Origin: Pseudopithomyces maydicus
Lineage: Eukaryota; Ascomycota; Dothideomycetes; Pleosporales; Didymosphaeriaceae
Length of the DNA stretch: 64,000 bases
Assembly (NCBI GenBank): GCA_026873275.1
Contig: JANTUC010000013.1
Coordinates: 868,001 to 932,000 of the forward strand
Direction: 5' to 3'
Shown here: piece by piece, positions 32,993-43,600 of the stretch
Numbering within the stretch: position 1 is the stretch's first letter
Layout of the letters: each line of letters opens with the position of its first letter
Translations under genes and position numbers: made by a program
Notes under the pieces: generated by a model
What the model saw: the letters and a program-made list of their open reading frames with translations, nothing else
Told to the model about the DNA's origin: nothing
The model's database searches: none

Positions 32993-35263
32993 TTATATAG
33001 CAGTGCTCTTCATTAATGCTCTCCTCCCAATTGCCACGCCCTTTTCAAAATCATATCTGCGTTTCTCATCAGCCTGGATGATTTGCCTGCAAGATCCTAA
33101 TCCATCTCTTTCCCGCTTCGCGATAATCCTCAAGATATCCCGATGTTCGATATCTAAAACCGCACCATCACCCTCCCTTCTACTAACCAATTCATGCGCT
33201 TCCAAAAATGCCCACGACAACCCAGTCAAAACATCGCGATACGTCAGCCACCGCATGCCCATCCACAACATCCACTCCGCAAATTTAGCAGAGCTTTCGT
33301 TTCCCAAGGCCACCGCTTCTCGCAAGTTCGCAGGCCGAGGTAACCCAGCACGCTCGCACATGCTCAGGCCCAGCTCAACGATGCCAACCGCCTCGCCAGA
33401 GTCTGTGCGTCTGATTTCTTCCATGCCCGAGACGCCTGGTCCCTCGATGTCGAAGCCGGTCTGGGCTCGGAGAACGCGGATGAGCGCGGAGCCGAAGGCG
33501 TCTGCGGCCCGTGCAGGTACGGAAGGAAGCGACTCGAGGAGAGCGGTGGATGCAAACCACAGGGGTAAGAAGTTACGGAGATTCAGGGTGTCGAAATTCA
33601 TAGCAGGCTCATGGTGATCTACAACAATGGTTTCGATAAGATCTGTTAGTTCTGGTGCAGATCCGCAGTTCGAAAGAACAGGATACTGTTCTAAGATGTT
33701 GGAATCCTCAGGTGGTACCACGGCGAGATCTGATGAAGGCCGCTTCGTGAAAGTGTAGTACGTCTGTGGATCGGACGGCGTTGCTTGTACAGGTGCTCCA
33801 AGCTCACGAATCCATGCTTGGACAGTCTTCACTTCGCTTTGGGTGAAGCTACCAAACATACGTCCCTCCCACGATAGCTCTTTGACCAGTTTACTCTTCT
33901 CTGGATTTCCCTTGATTATCCAAGGTTTGCAATTTCCTAAGTCTTGTAGAAACTCTTTCTGCCACTCGGCATTTGCAAATGCATGAGGCTCAAGCCAGTC
34001 TACAAGCGAACGACGGCCAATCTTCAGGCGGCTATTGCAGTGGATTTTATGTGCCACCGCGCTTTTTGCAGCAAAAATTTTGAGAAGTTCTGCTTCTTCC
34101 GGAGACCTTGGGAATGGCTCGGTGGTTTCTTTATCCTTGCGTAGAGACGGACTTTCGGGAATAGTTGGTAAGCCCTCGGCGAGTATATAGCCTGCCTGCA
34201 CACGCCTCCAGGCAACTTCTGCGGCCTCTTTGCCCTCAGTTTGTTCTATCGTATCGATGTAGCTGACTACTGTTTCCATAGCCATGGCAGCATGTCCTGT
34301 GTCGGCGTTGTCGATACAGATGTGTAGTTCGAAGTAATATGCATTGAGCCGCACCTCACGAAGTTCTTTGATCGTCTTCAGAAGATGAAGAGGTAAGCTT
34401 TCGTAGGCCATGTTGAAGCCCAGTGCTTCGGGGAGAAACTCGTGTGCGAATAGCGAAACGAGTAGTTGGGCGACAGCGGCTTTCCAGCATCGTGCCTCAG
34501 TCAGCTCATGTCGCGGGTCAATGAAATCTTCCGAATCGGCGGGGGGAAGGTTGGCGCCAATATCTTCCATCAGTTCGCTATACACATGGACGTGATTCTT
34601 CGCGAGGTCTCCGTCTCCAAGCTCTTCTGACATCACTTGCCACGCATTCTTCGTGATGTTCCGAAACCTGAAGGGGGTACTGATCTTATTGATGTGCCCT
34701 AGCCAAGCACCATCCACGTACTTGACTGGCGCAGCTTGCTTGAGCCACCACTGGGCCTCCTCTTTGTCGCTAAAGACTTCGCGCGGACCTCCAGATTTTC
34801 GACGTGCAACATATTCTTCATAGCGATTTTGAACGTCGTCATCTTTCGCTTTCAAGAACTTCTTCAACGCACTCTGGGAGAAATTGCGTAAGCCTAAGAT
34901 AGTGTCGGTTTCGGAGCCCTTCAATGCATCCGCAATGGTAGACGAAAGGAGGGCAAGGAGCGTATCGCGACACTCGGGCAGAATTTCGGGGTGGACTTCA
35001 AGGTTATGCAGTTTGTAGTAAAGCTGTTGATGTGTTTCCATCTCCTTGTCTGCCATCGGTGTTTTCTCGTTCAAGGACGAAATAGCCGGGGTATCGTCAA
35101 CAGGCGATTTCCCATTGTCCAACCCCGGTATTGTCGGGCTGGGCGGTATCTCGACATCTCTCCTTTTCGGCCGGCCTTTAGTCCAACGAGAACGTACTCT
35201 GTCGTAGGCTATGACAGCCAAGAACGCGATTAGGATTGCTGTCGTAGTCTGTAAAATGAACAT
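32993..35263 (-). CDS. Membrane-anchored heme-oxygenase-like diiron-type protein (iron-containing redox enzyme family)
   Basis: Single-exon, 756 residues, ATG at 35263. An N-terminal hydrophobic anchor (MFILQTTTAILIAFLAVIAY) precedes a basic, proline-containing linker. Residues ~165-350 form a helical domain with metal-ligand-like motifs in order: NHVHVYSELMEDIG, AHEFLPEALGFNM and NAYYFELHICIDNADTGHAA. The E/H...E..H...D...H pattern is that of heme-oxygenase-like diiron oxidases and 'iron-containing redox enzymes'. The C-terminal ~330 residues form a second, mainly helical region without a recognised motif. Bacterial relatives carry out oxygen-dependent desaturation, decarboxylation or N-oxygenation. 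Reaction and substrate here are unknown. The anchor would place it on an internal membrane, facing the cytosol or lumen. Confidence 0.65.
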   Translation of the reverse strand: MFILQTTTAILIAFLAVIAYDRVRSRWTKGRPKRRDVEIPPSPTIPGLDNGKSPVDDTPAISSLNEKTPMADKEMETHQQLYYKLHNLEVHPEILPECRDTLLALLSSTIADALKGSETDTILGLRNFSQSALKKFLKAKDDDVQNRYEEYVARRKSGGPREVFSDKEEAQWWLKQAAPVKYVDGAWLGHINKISTPFRFRNITKNAWQVMSEELGDGDLAKNHVHVYSELMEDIGANLPPADSEDFIDPRHELTEARCWKAAVAQLLVSLFAHEFLPEALGFNMAYESLPLHLLKTIKELREVRLNAYYFELHICIDNADTGHAAMAMETVVSYIDTIEQTEGKEAAEVAWRRVQAGYILAEGLPTIPESPSLRKDKETTEPFPRSPEEAELLKIFAAKSAVAHKIHCNSRLKIGRRSLVDWLEPHAFANAEWQKEFLQDLGNCKPWIIKGNPEKSKLVKELSWEGRMFGSFTQSEVKTVQAWIRELGAPVQATPSDPQTYYTFTKRPSSDLAVVPPEDSNILEQYPVLSNCGSAPELTDLIETIVVDHHEPAMNFDTLNLRNFLPLWFASTALLESLPSVPARAADAFGSALIRVLRAQTGFDIEGPGVSGMEEIRRTDSGEAVGIVELGLSMCERAGLPRPANLREAVALGNESSAKFAEWMLWMGMRWLTYRDVLTGLSWAFLEAHELVSRREGDGAVLDIEHRDILRIIAKRERDGLGSCRQIIQADEKRRYDFEKGVAIGRRALMKSTAI

Positions 35264-35714
35264 TTGAGGAGAATCTGATGAATGAGCAACGAGGATACAA
35301 GCTAGGTGGTGTTGAGTACCTGAACACGCTACCCTGGAGGCGATGCATTTCGCGAAGGGTAATTACGATGACGATTGCCACTAGTCATGACCGCATCTAT
35401 GTACCGGTAGGCATAGCGAATCTGGGCAAGAAGCATCACACGGACAACTGCAAATAGGACAGGTGGGACTTTGCCAGTAGACGACCAGCTGTAAGGTAAG
35501 TGAAATTAATTCCAGCCAATCAGGTCGCTGTTCCTGGGACCCTGCATCTCGTCAAAGTGGCGCTAGTGACTTCCCCAGTATAATTGCACGTCACAGTGAC
35601 CACCACACACGTATTTACGATTGCCATGTTTGCTGTTCGGACACTAGTTTACGTGATCATGCTATTCTCATATTGCACCATGGCCCTGCCCGCGGGAATC
35701 CCACACGTTTGAAC
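35264..35714. other. Divergent intergenic region
   Basis: 451 bp between the divergent HDO-like and methyltransferase genes. No clear core promoter element. Confidence 0.45.
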
Positions 35715-36784
35715 ATGGCTGAGACCTCCGCCGCCTACCAGGCGCTCATCGGATACCTGACTAAGGTGAAATACTCCTTTGTATGTCCCTCGCCCGAAAC
35801 ACAGGGACGAGTGGTTCGCAAAAGAACTCTGGAAAATCCTACTGCAAGTGCGAAAAATGCACAGGACTTCTTTGGATGGAGTTTGACTAGTACAAGGTAA
35901 ATGATTTCGGTTCTTACCTGTTTCCCCACTCATCAATTTACTCACAATGTCTCAAGAGAGGGACTGAAAAACATAATACCGGATGTTTTGTTTGATCATC
36001 TAGAGGAAGCCAACATTATCACCTCACATGATGGCGAATACCGCTCTGTAGTGCGCGTGTCCGATTTCTACCTGCCCAACGTTACAGATATTCTGTCGGA
36101 TCCCACCCCCTCTACTACGTCCACTCTGCTTTCCCAGCATCTTCAGACGCTGTATTTTTTGGGCCAGATACTTATCTCTTCGTCTCATGGTTAAAGAAAG
36201 CAGTAAGCCACATCTCGAAAAAGCCGAACTCCATCATAGATGTATGCTGCGGTTCGGGAGCCGGTGCAATACATATGGCGAAAACATACCAGACAGCACA
36301 TGTGATGGGGTTGGATCTCAATCCACGCGCACTCTCTCTTGGCTGCGTCAATGCTCAACTGGCAGGGGTCGACATTGATTTCCACGAATCCAATCTGTAT
36401 GCTGCAGTATCACGGACAGATGTCGATGTTATCGTCAGCAACCCGCCTTACATTGCTTCCTCTACCGAAGGCCAAGATCTACCCATATACGCTGATGGCG
36501 GTGCTGAGTTCGGGCTGGATATATCTTTTAAGATTGTGGAAGAGGGGGTCACGCTGCTGTCGGCGAGTGGCGTGATCATGCTGTATACCGGCGTTGCAAT
36601 ACCCACTGATGACCCCGGTCACGATGCATTATTAGAAATGTTACAGAAGATTGAAGGAGCAGAATTGGTAGAGTATACTATTCTGCACCCAGACATGTGG
36701 TCGGAGGAGATTGCACTGGGCGCATACGCCGATGTCTGCAGAATACAAGCTGTTGGGGCTGTTTTGAAGAAGAAAACATTGTAA
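35715..36784 (+). CDS. Class I SAM-dependent methyltransferase (MTS/HemK-like)
   Basis: Starts at the ATG at 35715. Exon 1 ends at 35898 and a ~60-bp intron (GTAAAT donor) leads to exon 2. That exon runs into SVVRVS, a sequence typical of the N-terminal part of this family. The next conserved stretch (YYVHSAFPASSDAVFFGPDT) lies in another frame, and the switch occurs between about 36058 and 36110. It needs either an intron of only ~29 bp or a one-base change in the C-rich run 36102-36110. From there to 36784 the frame is open and carries IIDVCCGSGAGAIHMA (SAM-binding motif I), VMGLDLNPRAL and VIVSNPPYIAS, the NPPY active-site motif of enzymes that methylate amide or amino nitrogen in proteins, RNA or DNA. 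The substrate is unknown. Confidence 0.72.
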
Positions 36785-37562
36785 TGGGATTTTAATTAAA
36801 CAATGCATATTTTTTTTAGCTCTCCTGCGCCTTGATACATGTAAAGACCCTTGTGATTTGGCGTGCTATATGTTTTGGTGCTTTCTTCTAGTCATTTGTA
36901 ACTTCATCGACAGAGACCCAAGATCAGAAAAACTAAAGAGATTGCTCGTAGGAAACGCGCGATTCCATAATGATGAATAAATCTAGAGTTAACCTTATGA
37001 TATCATAACGTTATCGGTCTTAGAACACTTCTCACAACGCCTGCGCGCTACCGTTATCCTATTTTGGGAAGGGGCTCCTAGAAACTCCAGCACCTACTCC
37101 TTCGCCTGGCTATGCAATAGGTCACACCCCAAGTTGATTATTCAAATTGGTCCGGCTTTCCCGTTTTTGTCACGTGTCTTTCTAGTTGATAATGCGTCAA
37201 GACCAGCAATTCAACTAGTAAACTCATTAATATAGTACAACATAGTACAACCAAACGCAAGATTTTATGTACTATTGCTTCCAAATCAACAGGTTTAAGG
37301 AACTCTAAAGACTTTCATGCCATATTGGAAGTGACTAGGCAATGGAAATGGTTAATCGAAGAAATTTCACCTTCACCTAGCAAGGGCTCGCCCTTCAACT
37401 TTGTCGTGTTCCCTGTTTATTCACTTTCACCACCCAACACTTGAGAAGGTCCTCAATTTCTCTTATATATATTCCATACCCCTCACACACTCTGTACACT
37501 ACCCTCCACTCTCAAATCGTCACCCAGAGCTTTGTACACATTTGCTATCAACGCCACCCTCA
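36785..37562. other. Intergenic, promoter of the 37.56-kb gene
   Basis: 778 bp, AT-rich in the middle. The last 120 bases are pyrimidine-rich with a TATA-like run (listed separately). No gene seen. Confidence 0.5.
37464..37472 (+). promoter_or_regulatory. TATA-like box
   Basis: TATATATAT about 90 bp upstream of the ATG at 37563, within a CT-rich tract. Confidence 0.5.
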
Positions 37563-38609
37563 ATGCCCCCCCTCAGTGTGGGTCTCTCTGATACTATGCG
37601 AGCCTCAATGTCACCCTCTCCCTCGGGATCCCCATCTCCAGGCGATCAGGAAGGACAGTTAGGGAAACTTCGCTCTCAGATATTCGCGACTAATACGCAG
37701 CTTGACGGGGAAGCTGCTTCAGAACAGAGCTCTACCGATTTACCTACACTTTTGCGTCGCTCCGACAATGTTAGAACTACAGGTCTTTCTGCAGACATGG
37801 TAAATTTCGCAAAGACCGATTGGCAGTCATTGATCAATTGGCGGGATTGCGCAGCACACACGGCTAGGCTGTCAGTGATGAATCTCAACGAACCCAGGAA
37901 GGCATTCCTGGATATTATGGCAACGCTGGGCCAAGCTAGGGATCATGGGATGAACATCGTTGGCAGGAAGCAATCACCGCAGTCTACGGATTCGAATCTT
38001 CTACAGCCACATTCTCAGGCTCGATCTAGTCCACAGAACGTTGCCGATTCTCACTTGAGGTTCTCAACACCACCGTCGCCTGCTGATAGACAATCCTCTA
38101 ACTCGCAATCATCTAGTACGCCTTATACGCCCGAGGCATTGCCAAAGCCCGGAGCAGCTCAGCACCTCGCAAAGAGCCGCGAGGTGCTATTAGATGGCCA
38201 CATGCCCCGTCTTTTTGGGAGCAGGGCGGAAGAGGCAATAGCACAGCACAAGCTGGCTCTTAGCTGGGTGCAAGCGGCCCGAACACAGCATAATGGCAAT
38301 CTGCCGTCAAGTGTCGGCAATCGTCAATTTAGAAGCCCGTACCTGGAGGTATTGAGCGGGCCTCAAGGCCCAGGTAGGGCATCAGAAGGTCTCAACCAAA
38401 ATGGAAGGAACGAGGTCGTGCCTTCCCAGACGAGGCCAGTTACCACCGCAACCTCTTCAAAAGCCACACCAAGACGCAGCAACTATTTCACCACACTTAT
38501 CATCGCTGGCATCTTACCGCTCAAATACCAACTTGAAGATGTCAGGGTTTTCTGGCTCACCACCGCCAATGCGTCAGCCGCACAACGGCAATGTGGATCC
38601 GTACGGTGA
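37563..38609 (+). CDS. Unknown Ser/Pro-rich protein (overlaps the next frame)
   Basis: Open frame of 348 residues from an ATG at 37563, downstream of a TATA-like box. The N-terminal ~50 residues are Ser/Pro-rich, followed by a helical segment (about 85-145) and a long polar, Ser/Gln-rich region. A second helical part (about 205-245) includes GSRAEEAIAQHKLALSWVQAA. No known domain is recognised. The last 71 bases overlap the ATG of the next gene in another frame. Either the genes overlap, or an intron near 38370-38600 joins them into one protein. I could not find a convincing splice pair. Confidence 0.5.
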   Translation: MPPLSVGLSDTMRASMSPSPSGSPSPGDQEGQLGKLRSQIFATNTQLDGEAASEQSSTDLPTLLRRSDNVRTTGLSADMVNFAKTDWQSLINWRDCAAHTARLSVMNLNEPRKAFLDIMATLGQARDHGMNIVGRKQSPQSTDSNLLQPHSQARSSPQNVADSHLRFSTPPSPADRQSSNSQSSSTPYTPEALPKPGAAQHLAKSREVLLDGHMPRLFGSRAEEAIAQHKLALSWVQAARTQHNGNLPSSVGNRQFRSPYLEVLSGPQGPGRASEGLNQNGRNEVVPSQTRPVTTATSSKATPRRSNYFTTLIIAGILPLKYQLEDVRVFWLTTANASAAQRQCGSVR

Positions 38610-39366
38610 ATTTGCAGCAGAGTTGGATCGACGTCGCAACGAGAACCGACCAGACAACTTTTCTGGAGAGGAAGAGGGTCAGTTGAAGCGCAAACTGCCC
38701 GGAAACGGCGGTGACAATGTTGGAAATAGCAATCCAGCTGTTGCCAACAATCCAGACCCCGCTCGTATCAGGAATAACAATGGACTGACAAAACCTTTCT
38801 ACCCCAAAGCTCGACCGCTCCCTGTCGTCCAGAAGACACCCGAACAAATCGAGCATGAGCTGGCCGTAGCCCAGTGGAACCAGTGGCAAAAGGAACACGC
38901 CATGAAGCTCCAAAAGGAGCGTGAGAGGAAAGAGCGGATCAAGAAGGAGCTTGAGGTCGAGATGAAAATCCCGGGCAATGACATCCTCGCATATCGCTAC
39001 CACGACTACATGGAGATGCACCCGCGCAAGTCTGGGGAACGTCTATCTGCCTATCATACCGGCCTTCTTGCTAATCAGAAGCTCGAGGACCGCGACCGCA
39101 GCGAGTCCGCAATGGCTATTCGATACGCCAAGGAGAAATGGTGGAATTATTGGACGGTCAAGGACAAGCAAATGGTCATCGACATTCTGCGAAAGAAGAA
39201 GCAGTCGGGCGGAGACAAGACAAAGGAAGAGATGAAGGCAGGAGGACACCTGGTGACTGGCGCAGACATCGACCAGTTTCGGAAGGCGGCTACATTTACA
39301 GTTCCGGGAGGTAGCGCCACGGTCGACGGTGACGTGTTCGAGGATTTGGAAGCCAGCGAGCTCTGA
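38539..39366 (+). CDS. Unknown charged coiled-coil protein
   Basis: 275 residues from the ATG at 38539; the same frame also has an earlier ATG at 38401 in excellent sequence context that would add 46 residues. The N-terminal third is Asn/Pro/Gly-rich and disordered. A long Lys/Glu-rich coiled coil occupies about residues 100-150 (containing MKLQKERERKERIKKELEVE). It is followed by a Tyr/His-rich stretch and a helical region with AKEKWWNYWTVKDKQMVIDI. I recognise no family. Frame continuity and residue bias support a real gene. Confidence 0.6.
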   Translation: MSGFSGSPPPMRQPHNGNVDPYGEFAAELDRRRNENRPDNFSGEEEGQLKRKLPGNGGDNVGNSNPAVANNPDPARIRNNNGLTKPFYPKARPLPVVQKTPEQIEHELAVAQWNQWQKEHAMKLQKERERKERIKKELEVEMKIPGNDILAYRYHDYMEMHPRKSGERLSAYHTGLLANQKLEDRDRSESAMAIRYAKEKWWNYWTVKDKQMVIDILRKKKQSGGDKTKEEMKAGGHLVTGADIDQFRKAATFTVPGGSATVDGDVFEDLEASEL

Positions 39367-40629
39367 GGATAGCTCTGCACATGGCTGCGCGAGTCGGGAG
39401 GCGATAGGTTTCAATGCGTCGTGTCTCTTCGGGGAGGGTACCCGACCCGATCCTACTATAGCATGTTTCTGCAACTTGTAATGTTTCTACTCTCTGAGGT
39501 GGATAGCTCTACTTTCTTCTAAATCACAAATCACGCTGCAAAAGCAGTACTTCTCATACAACAACTTACTATACGCTGCAAAAGCAATTGCAAATCTAAA
39601 GGTGATCAGGGTTGCTCCGAATAAAAAGTGTGTGACGCGCGAACATGCAAGCGCGCGCGTTCACCAGGTAACTAATAATCAGTAGTGGAGATCGAGAGGA
39701 ACGGACCGACGCTTGTTCAACGATCTTCCCAGTCGATCACCTCCATCTATCATGCTTTTACTATCCTCTACCCAGAACGGCCCCATTTTCGTTCTTCTAA
39801 ACCCCCACACCTACTCAATCGATGTATTCTACTTGACGTCTAGCCCAAAGTTTAATAAATTCCAATGAGGTTGTCGCAACTGTAGCAGCAAACGTGCCAA
39901 GGCTCTTGGCACTGAAAAGTGATACCGTCCGGGAGCTGCCACAATGACAGATGAGGCCCTAAAGGCCCGTAATTACGTGGAAAAACTCGAATCGGCTTGT
40001 ACCTCGGCCACTCACACCTCTGTTCTCATCCCTGACGTTTTGTCAAATACTGAGGTTGTTGTATTGCGCTATCCCCACTATGTTATCTCGTTAGCCTGTT
40101 CATGCTGTTTCACACTCGTCACATCATGTTTGGCCCGCGCCGCTATTCCAGAACAGCTTATTATAGACTAGGTATCGTTTTAAAGGATGCCAGCGCTAGA
40201 GTTTGGGGAGTCGCAGGATGCGGCTCTGTCTGGTGGCTAATTCGCTAACATGCAGATTGGTTAAGCGCAGTTCACACCTGGGCATTTTCGTACGCGTTCA
40301 TTCGTCCATTTCCAACCTCGACAACAAGCAATGCCGGTCGAGTGACCCAAGCGATGCTTGAAAACGCTGCGACCCTATGTTTAGCTGCCCCTGCTACCTT
40401 ATATCCAATTAGGAGATCTACGTCCGTTTTAGACACCACTTTGGTACACCAATCCTACCCCAGGAACGCGACACTTAGGATGTTTCACAAACATTTGCTC
40501 CGATGTCAAGTCATGATTCAGCTTCCACACTATATGACCTCTGGCGTTTCTCTCTGCTTCTCGAAAATGATGTTCGTGGCGCGCCACGGTAGTGGGAACT
40601 TTGATGCATCCCTCTAGCCACTCTCTGGT
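39367..40629. other. 1.26-kb gene-poor stretch
   Basis: No supported gene. A Zn2Cys6-like pair CRNC...KRAK in one frame near 39870 is followed by a stop and no second cysteine pair. A GC-alternating tract (GCGCGCG) is at about 39650. The last part is the promoter of the b561-like gene. Confidence 0.5.
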
Positions 40630-43600
40630 ATGATGTTCTCTTCTAAGACAGGCTGGCACCTGTCATTCGCGCTTTTGACAGCGACTCTCTTTTTGTACAT
40701 TCTCCTTGGGCTTTGGTTCACCACACGATGGGCACCCAGTAGGCGACCGGCACATGCGCTTGACGACATCCTCTCTCCAGCAACGATCGACGCGTTGTAC
40801 GACGATGCACGGCTCCATCACGCGATTTTGGACTTGACGGAGACTGTCGCGAAGGCTTCTTTGGGATATGGGGAGAGACTGGAGAGCGATGGGCTGAAAG
40901 GCTTCGGACAGGGTCTGATCTCCAGGATAGCTAGGGTCAAAACGGATAAGAAGGCTGGCCAGCAAAAAAGACAGTTGTTTGGTGGCGGCGAGCAAGATGG
41001 CGGCTTCGGCGGTTTCCTTTCTGGATTGTTCGGTGGAGGTAGTAATACCACCGGCTTAGGAGATATCTTTCAGCAAGCGCTATCGGGCATTACGGGTGAT
41101 CTCGTCGGCACACTGGCAACACCTGCATACTTCCTTGGTGTTGGTATTGGGTATGTCTCAAGGTACACATTTTGAGGGAGATCCAACTAACATGACATAG
41201 TATGGGTGCGGAAGAAAGCCTCAACCTAACTACCCCAGACGAAACCAGAGCTATCGCAACGAGAGTTGCCGCTGCGAGCGGTGAAGAATCTAGTACGTCA
41301 ATCCGATTACGGAACATCAATGTCTCTTGGTACACGGTTGAACAGCCCATTATGGGGCAGGGACTGCGGAGCGAGAGCATCCCACGAGCAACTTCCAGCT
41401 GACTGATTCTACGTATAGCTGGCTTGAACATGGTCGCGCAGAACCTCGGCACCGGTTTGAGTGCTCAATTGGCACCTGTACTCGGCAACCTGGGCACTTC
41501 AGACACATCCATCGGGATGGCAGTATTTGCCTTGGCACAAGGTGTAGGGCAAGCAAGCGCAAGTGGCCTGAACCTCACACAGAAGCAATTCCCACCTACG
41601 AATGGCAGCGACCTCATGAACATCGCCAAGAACTTCGGGCTCGGAGTCACCGGCCCTATCGCAAGCAGTCTGGATCTGCAAAAGCTGTTCAGCCAAGGAA
41701 GCGGATCTGGCGACTTCATGGCCCAAATACCACAGATAGCTGCTGCAGCTGGAGTGGGACTGGGACAAGGAGCCAGCAGGGGACTTGGATTGACAAAGAG
41801 TGGGGCGGCTGGAAACATCACCAAACGACAAGCAGCAATCGATCCAACACAAATGGATATCCCTGGAATTGTTGGCAACCTTACTCTAGGGCTCAGCCAA
41901 TCGTTCCTGGAATCTTCGGACCTGAATGCAATTCTCCCAACTGGCAACGGAGGCTTTTCACTAGATACTTCCAGTCTTGTTCTGTTAGCATCTGGAGCCG
42001 GGAAAGGCATAGGCGATGGGATCGCGACCGGCCTAGGCATCGTTCCAGGCAATGATAGTTCTCTCGCTGCTCTGGCCAACATGGGAGGCGACCAGACGGA
42101 AGAAGTAGTCGCGGAGCAGTTCACCAAGAGTCTCGTCACGAGCCTACTACAAAATGGAGGCATGAAGGCGATCGGTGACACATTGACATCTCAAGCTGGT
42201 GGCTTGACTACCAACGTTGAGATGACCAAAGCAGCCGAAGGAGCAGCGAGGGGCTTGATAGAAGGCAGCGTCAGCGCTTTGTCTGAAGCTGGAGGTTTCC
42301 AAAAGGTCATCAGCGGCGACTTTCCCACAGAACTGGCAACAAACCTCCCGTCGCTCCCTCAATCGCAGTTCAACGACTCCTTGAATGGTTCTGTGGTGGC
42401 TTTTATGCGCGGATTATCTGGCGAGGGAGTTCTGCTGATTTCTAAAATGCTCAACAAAGGAAAGAACAGCACCGATAAACCGCCAGTGAAGCGCAGTGCT
42501 GATCGAAGCGGAGTAGGTGAGCTATTGATTCCTCTAACTTTATGTGTCACTAATTATGATAGTATCAACTCTTTCCCTGAGTCGTCGCGCTGACACTGTG
42601 GCTCCCGCTTTCGACGAGAAGAGCTTGCAAGACATTGCTCAAACCGGCTTGGACACCGTTACGTGCTCCGGCTTTGGGGGACTTGCCGCTCTTGCACTGG
42701 GTGTCACACAGGGTCCAGCTTTGAAGAACTCAGACATCATGGGCTTGAGCACTGTTCCGCTTGACAACTCCACCCTCGCCGCACTTCCTAAGGGCCCTGT
42801 CACCATCATGCATGAGGGAAACAAGATGACGGTCAACATTGCCGAGCAGTCAGTAACGATCAATGGACTCGATCTCAAACCCTTTGCCATCATCACGGCT
42901 CTCCATGGTACGGCTCCTATTCTTCTCCGCCTTGACAATTTCTAGAGATCTGACTGGAGCAGTACTTTTCTCAACGTTGGCTTTCTTCTTCGCTCTTCCA
43001 GCTTATCTTGCACTCGGCGCAATTTGGCGATTCTCCGACATGATCGGCCAGCCGATCGACGATGCAAAGATGAAGAAATGGCGCATGATTGTGTTGTTGG
43101 GGTTATTCACACCTCTCGCTCTCGCCGGAATTATCCTAGGGGTTGTCGGAAAAGGCTCTGCGGCACATTTCCAGACTCCTCATGGCGTAAGTGCCTTCTG
43201 ATTCCGCTATGTGGCACATACTAACAATAATTTAGATATTTGGCCTCATTGCGCTCGTGTTCATCATCCCCTCGGTTGCATTTGGAGTCATGCGCCTCCG
43301 TACTTCCGCACCTATACCACCACCTTCGGCGTTTCTGTTCAAGAATCAGATCGCCGCCATAAAAGGTCCTCACAAGATCCACGTTATCTCCAACATGATC
43401 ATCCAACAGACACTCGGCTTCGGCATGATCTCTTGGGTCCAAGGCTTCGTAGACCTGCGTGCGATCTCCCTCTGCGTAATCGATGCAGTTCTTACCGCAC
43501 CCATGCTCGTGGGAATCATGAACTTGGTTCTCTTCATGCAAATCGGTTCCACTGGGCTACTGTTCGCACGCTTTATCCTCGAGAGAAGACTCGCTCAAGG

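Noticed and set aside
39860..40171. Zn2Cys6-like CRNC...KRAK followed by a 75-codon frame
   Set aside because: A stop codon follows within ~15 codons, the second and third cysteine pairs are missing, and the rest has no recognisable motif; at most a relic.
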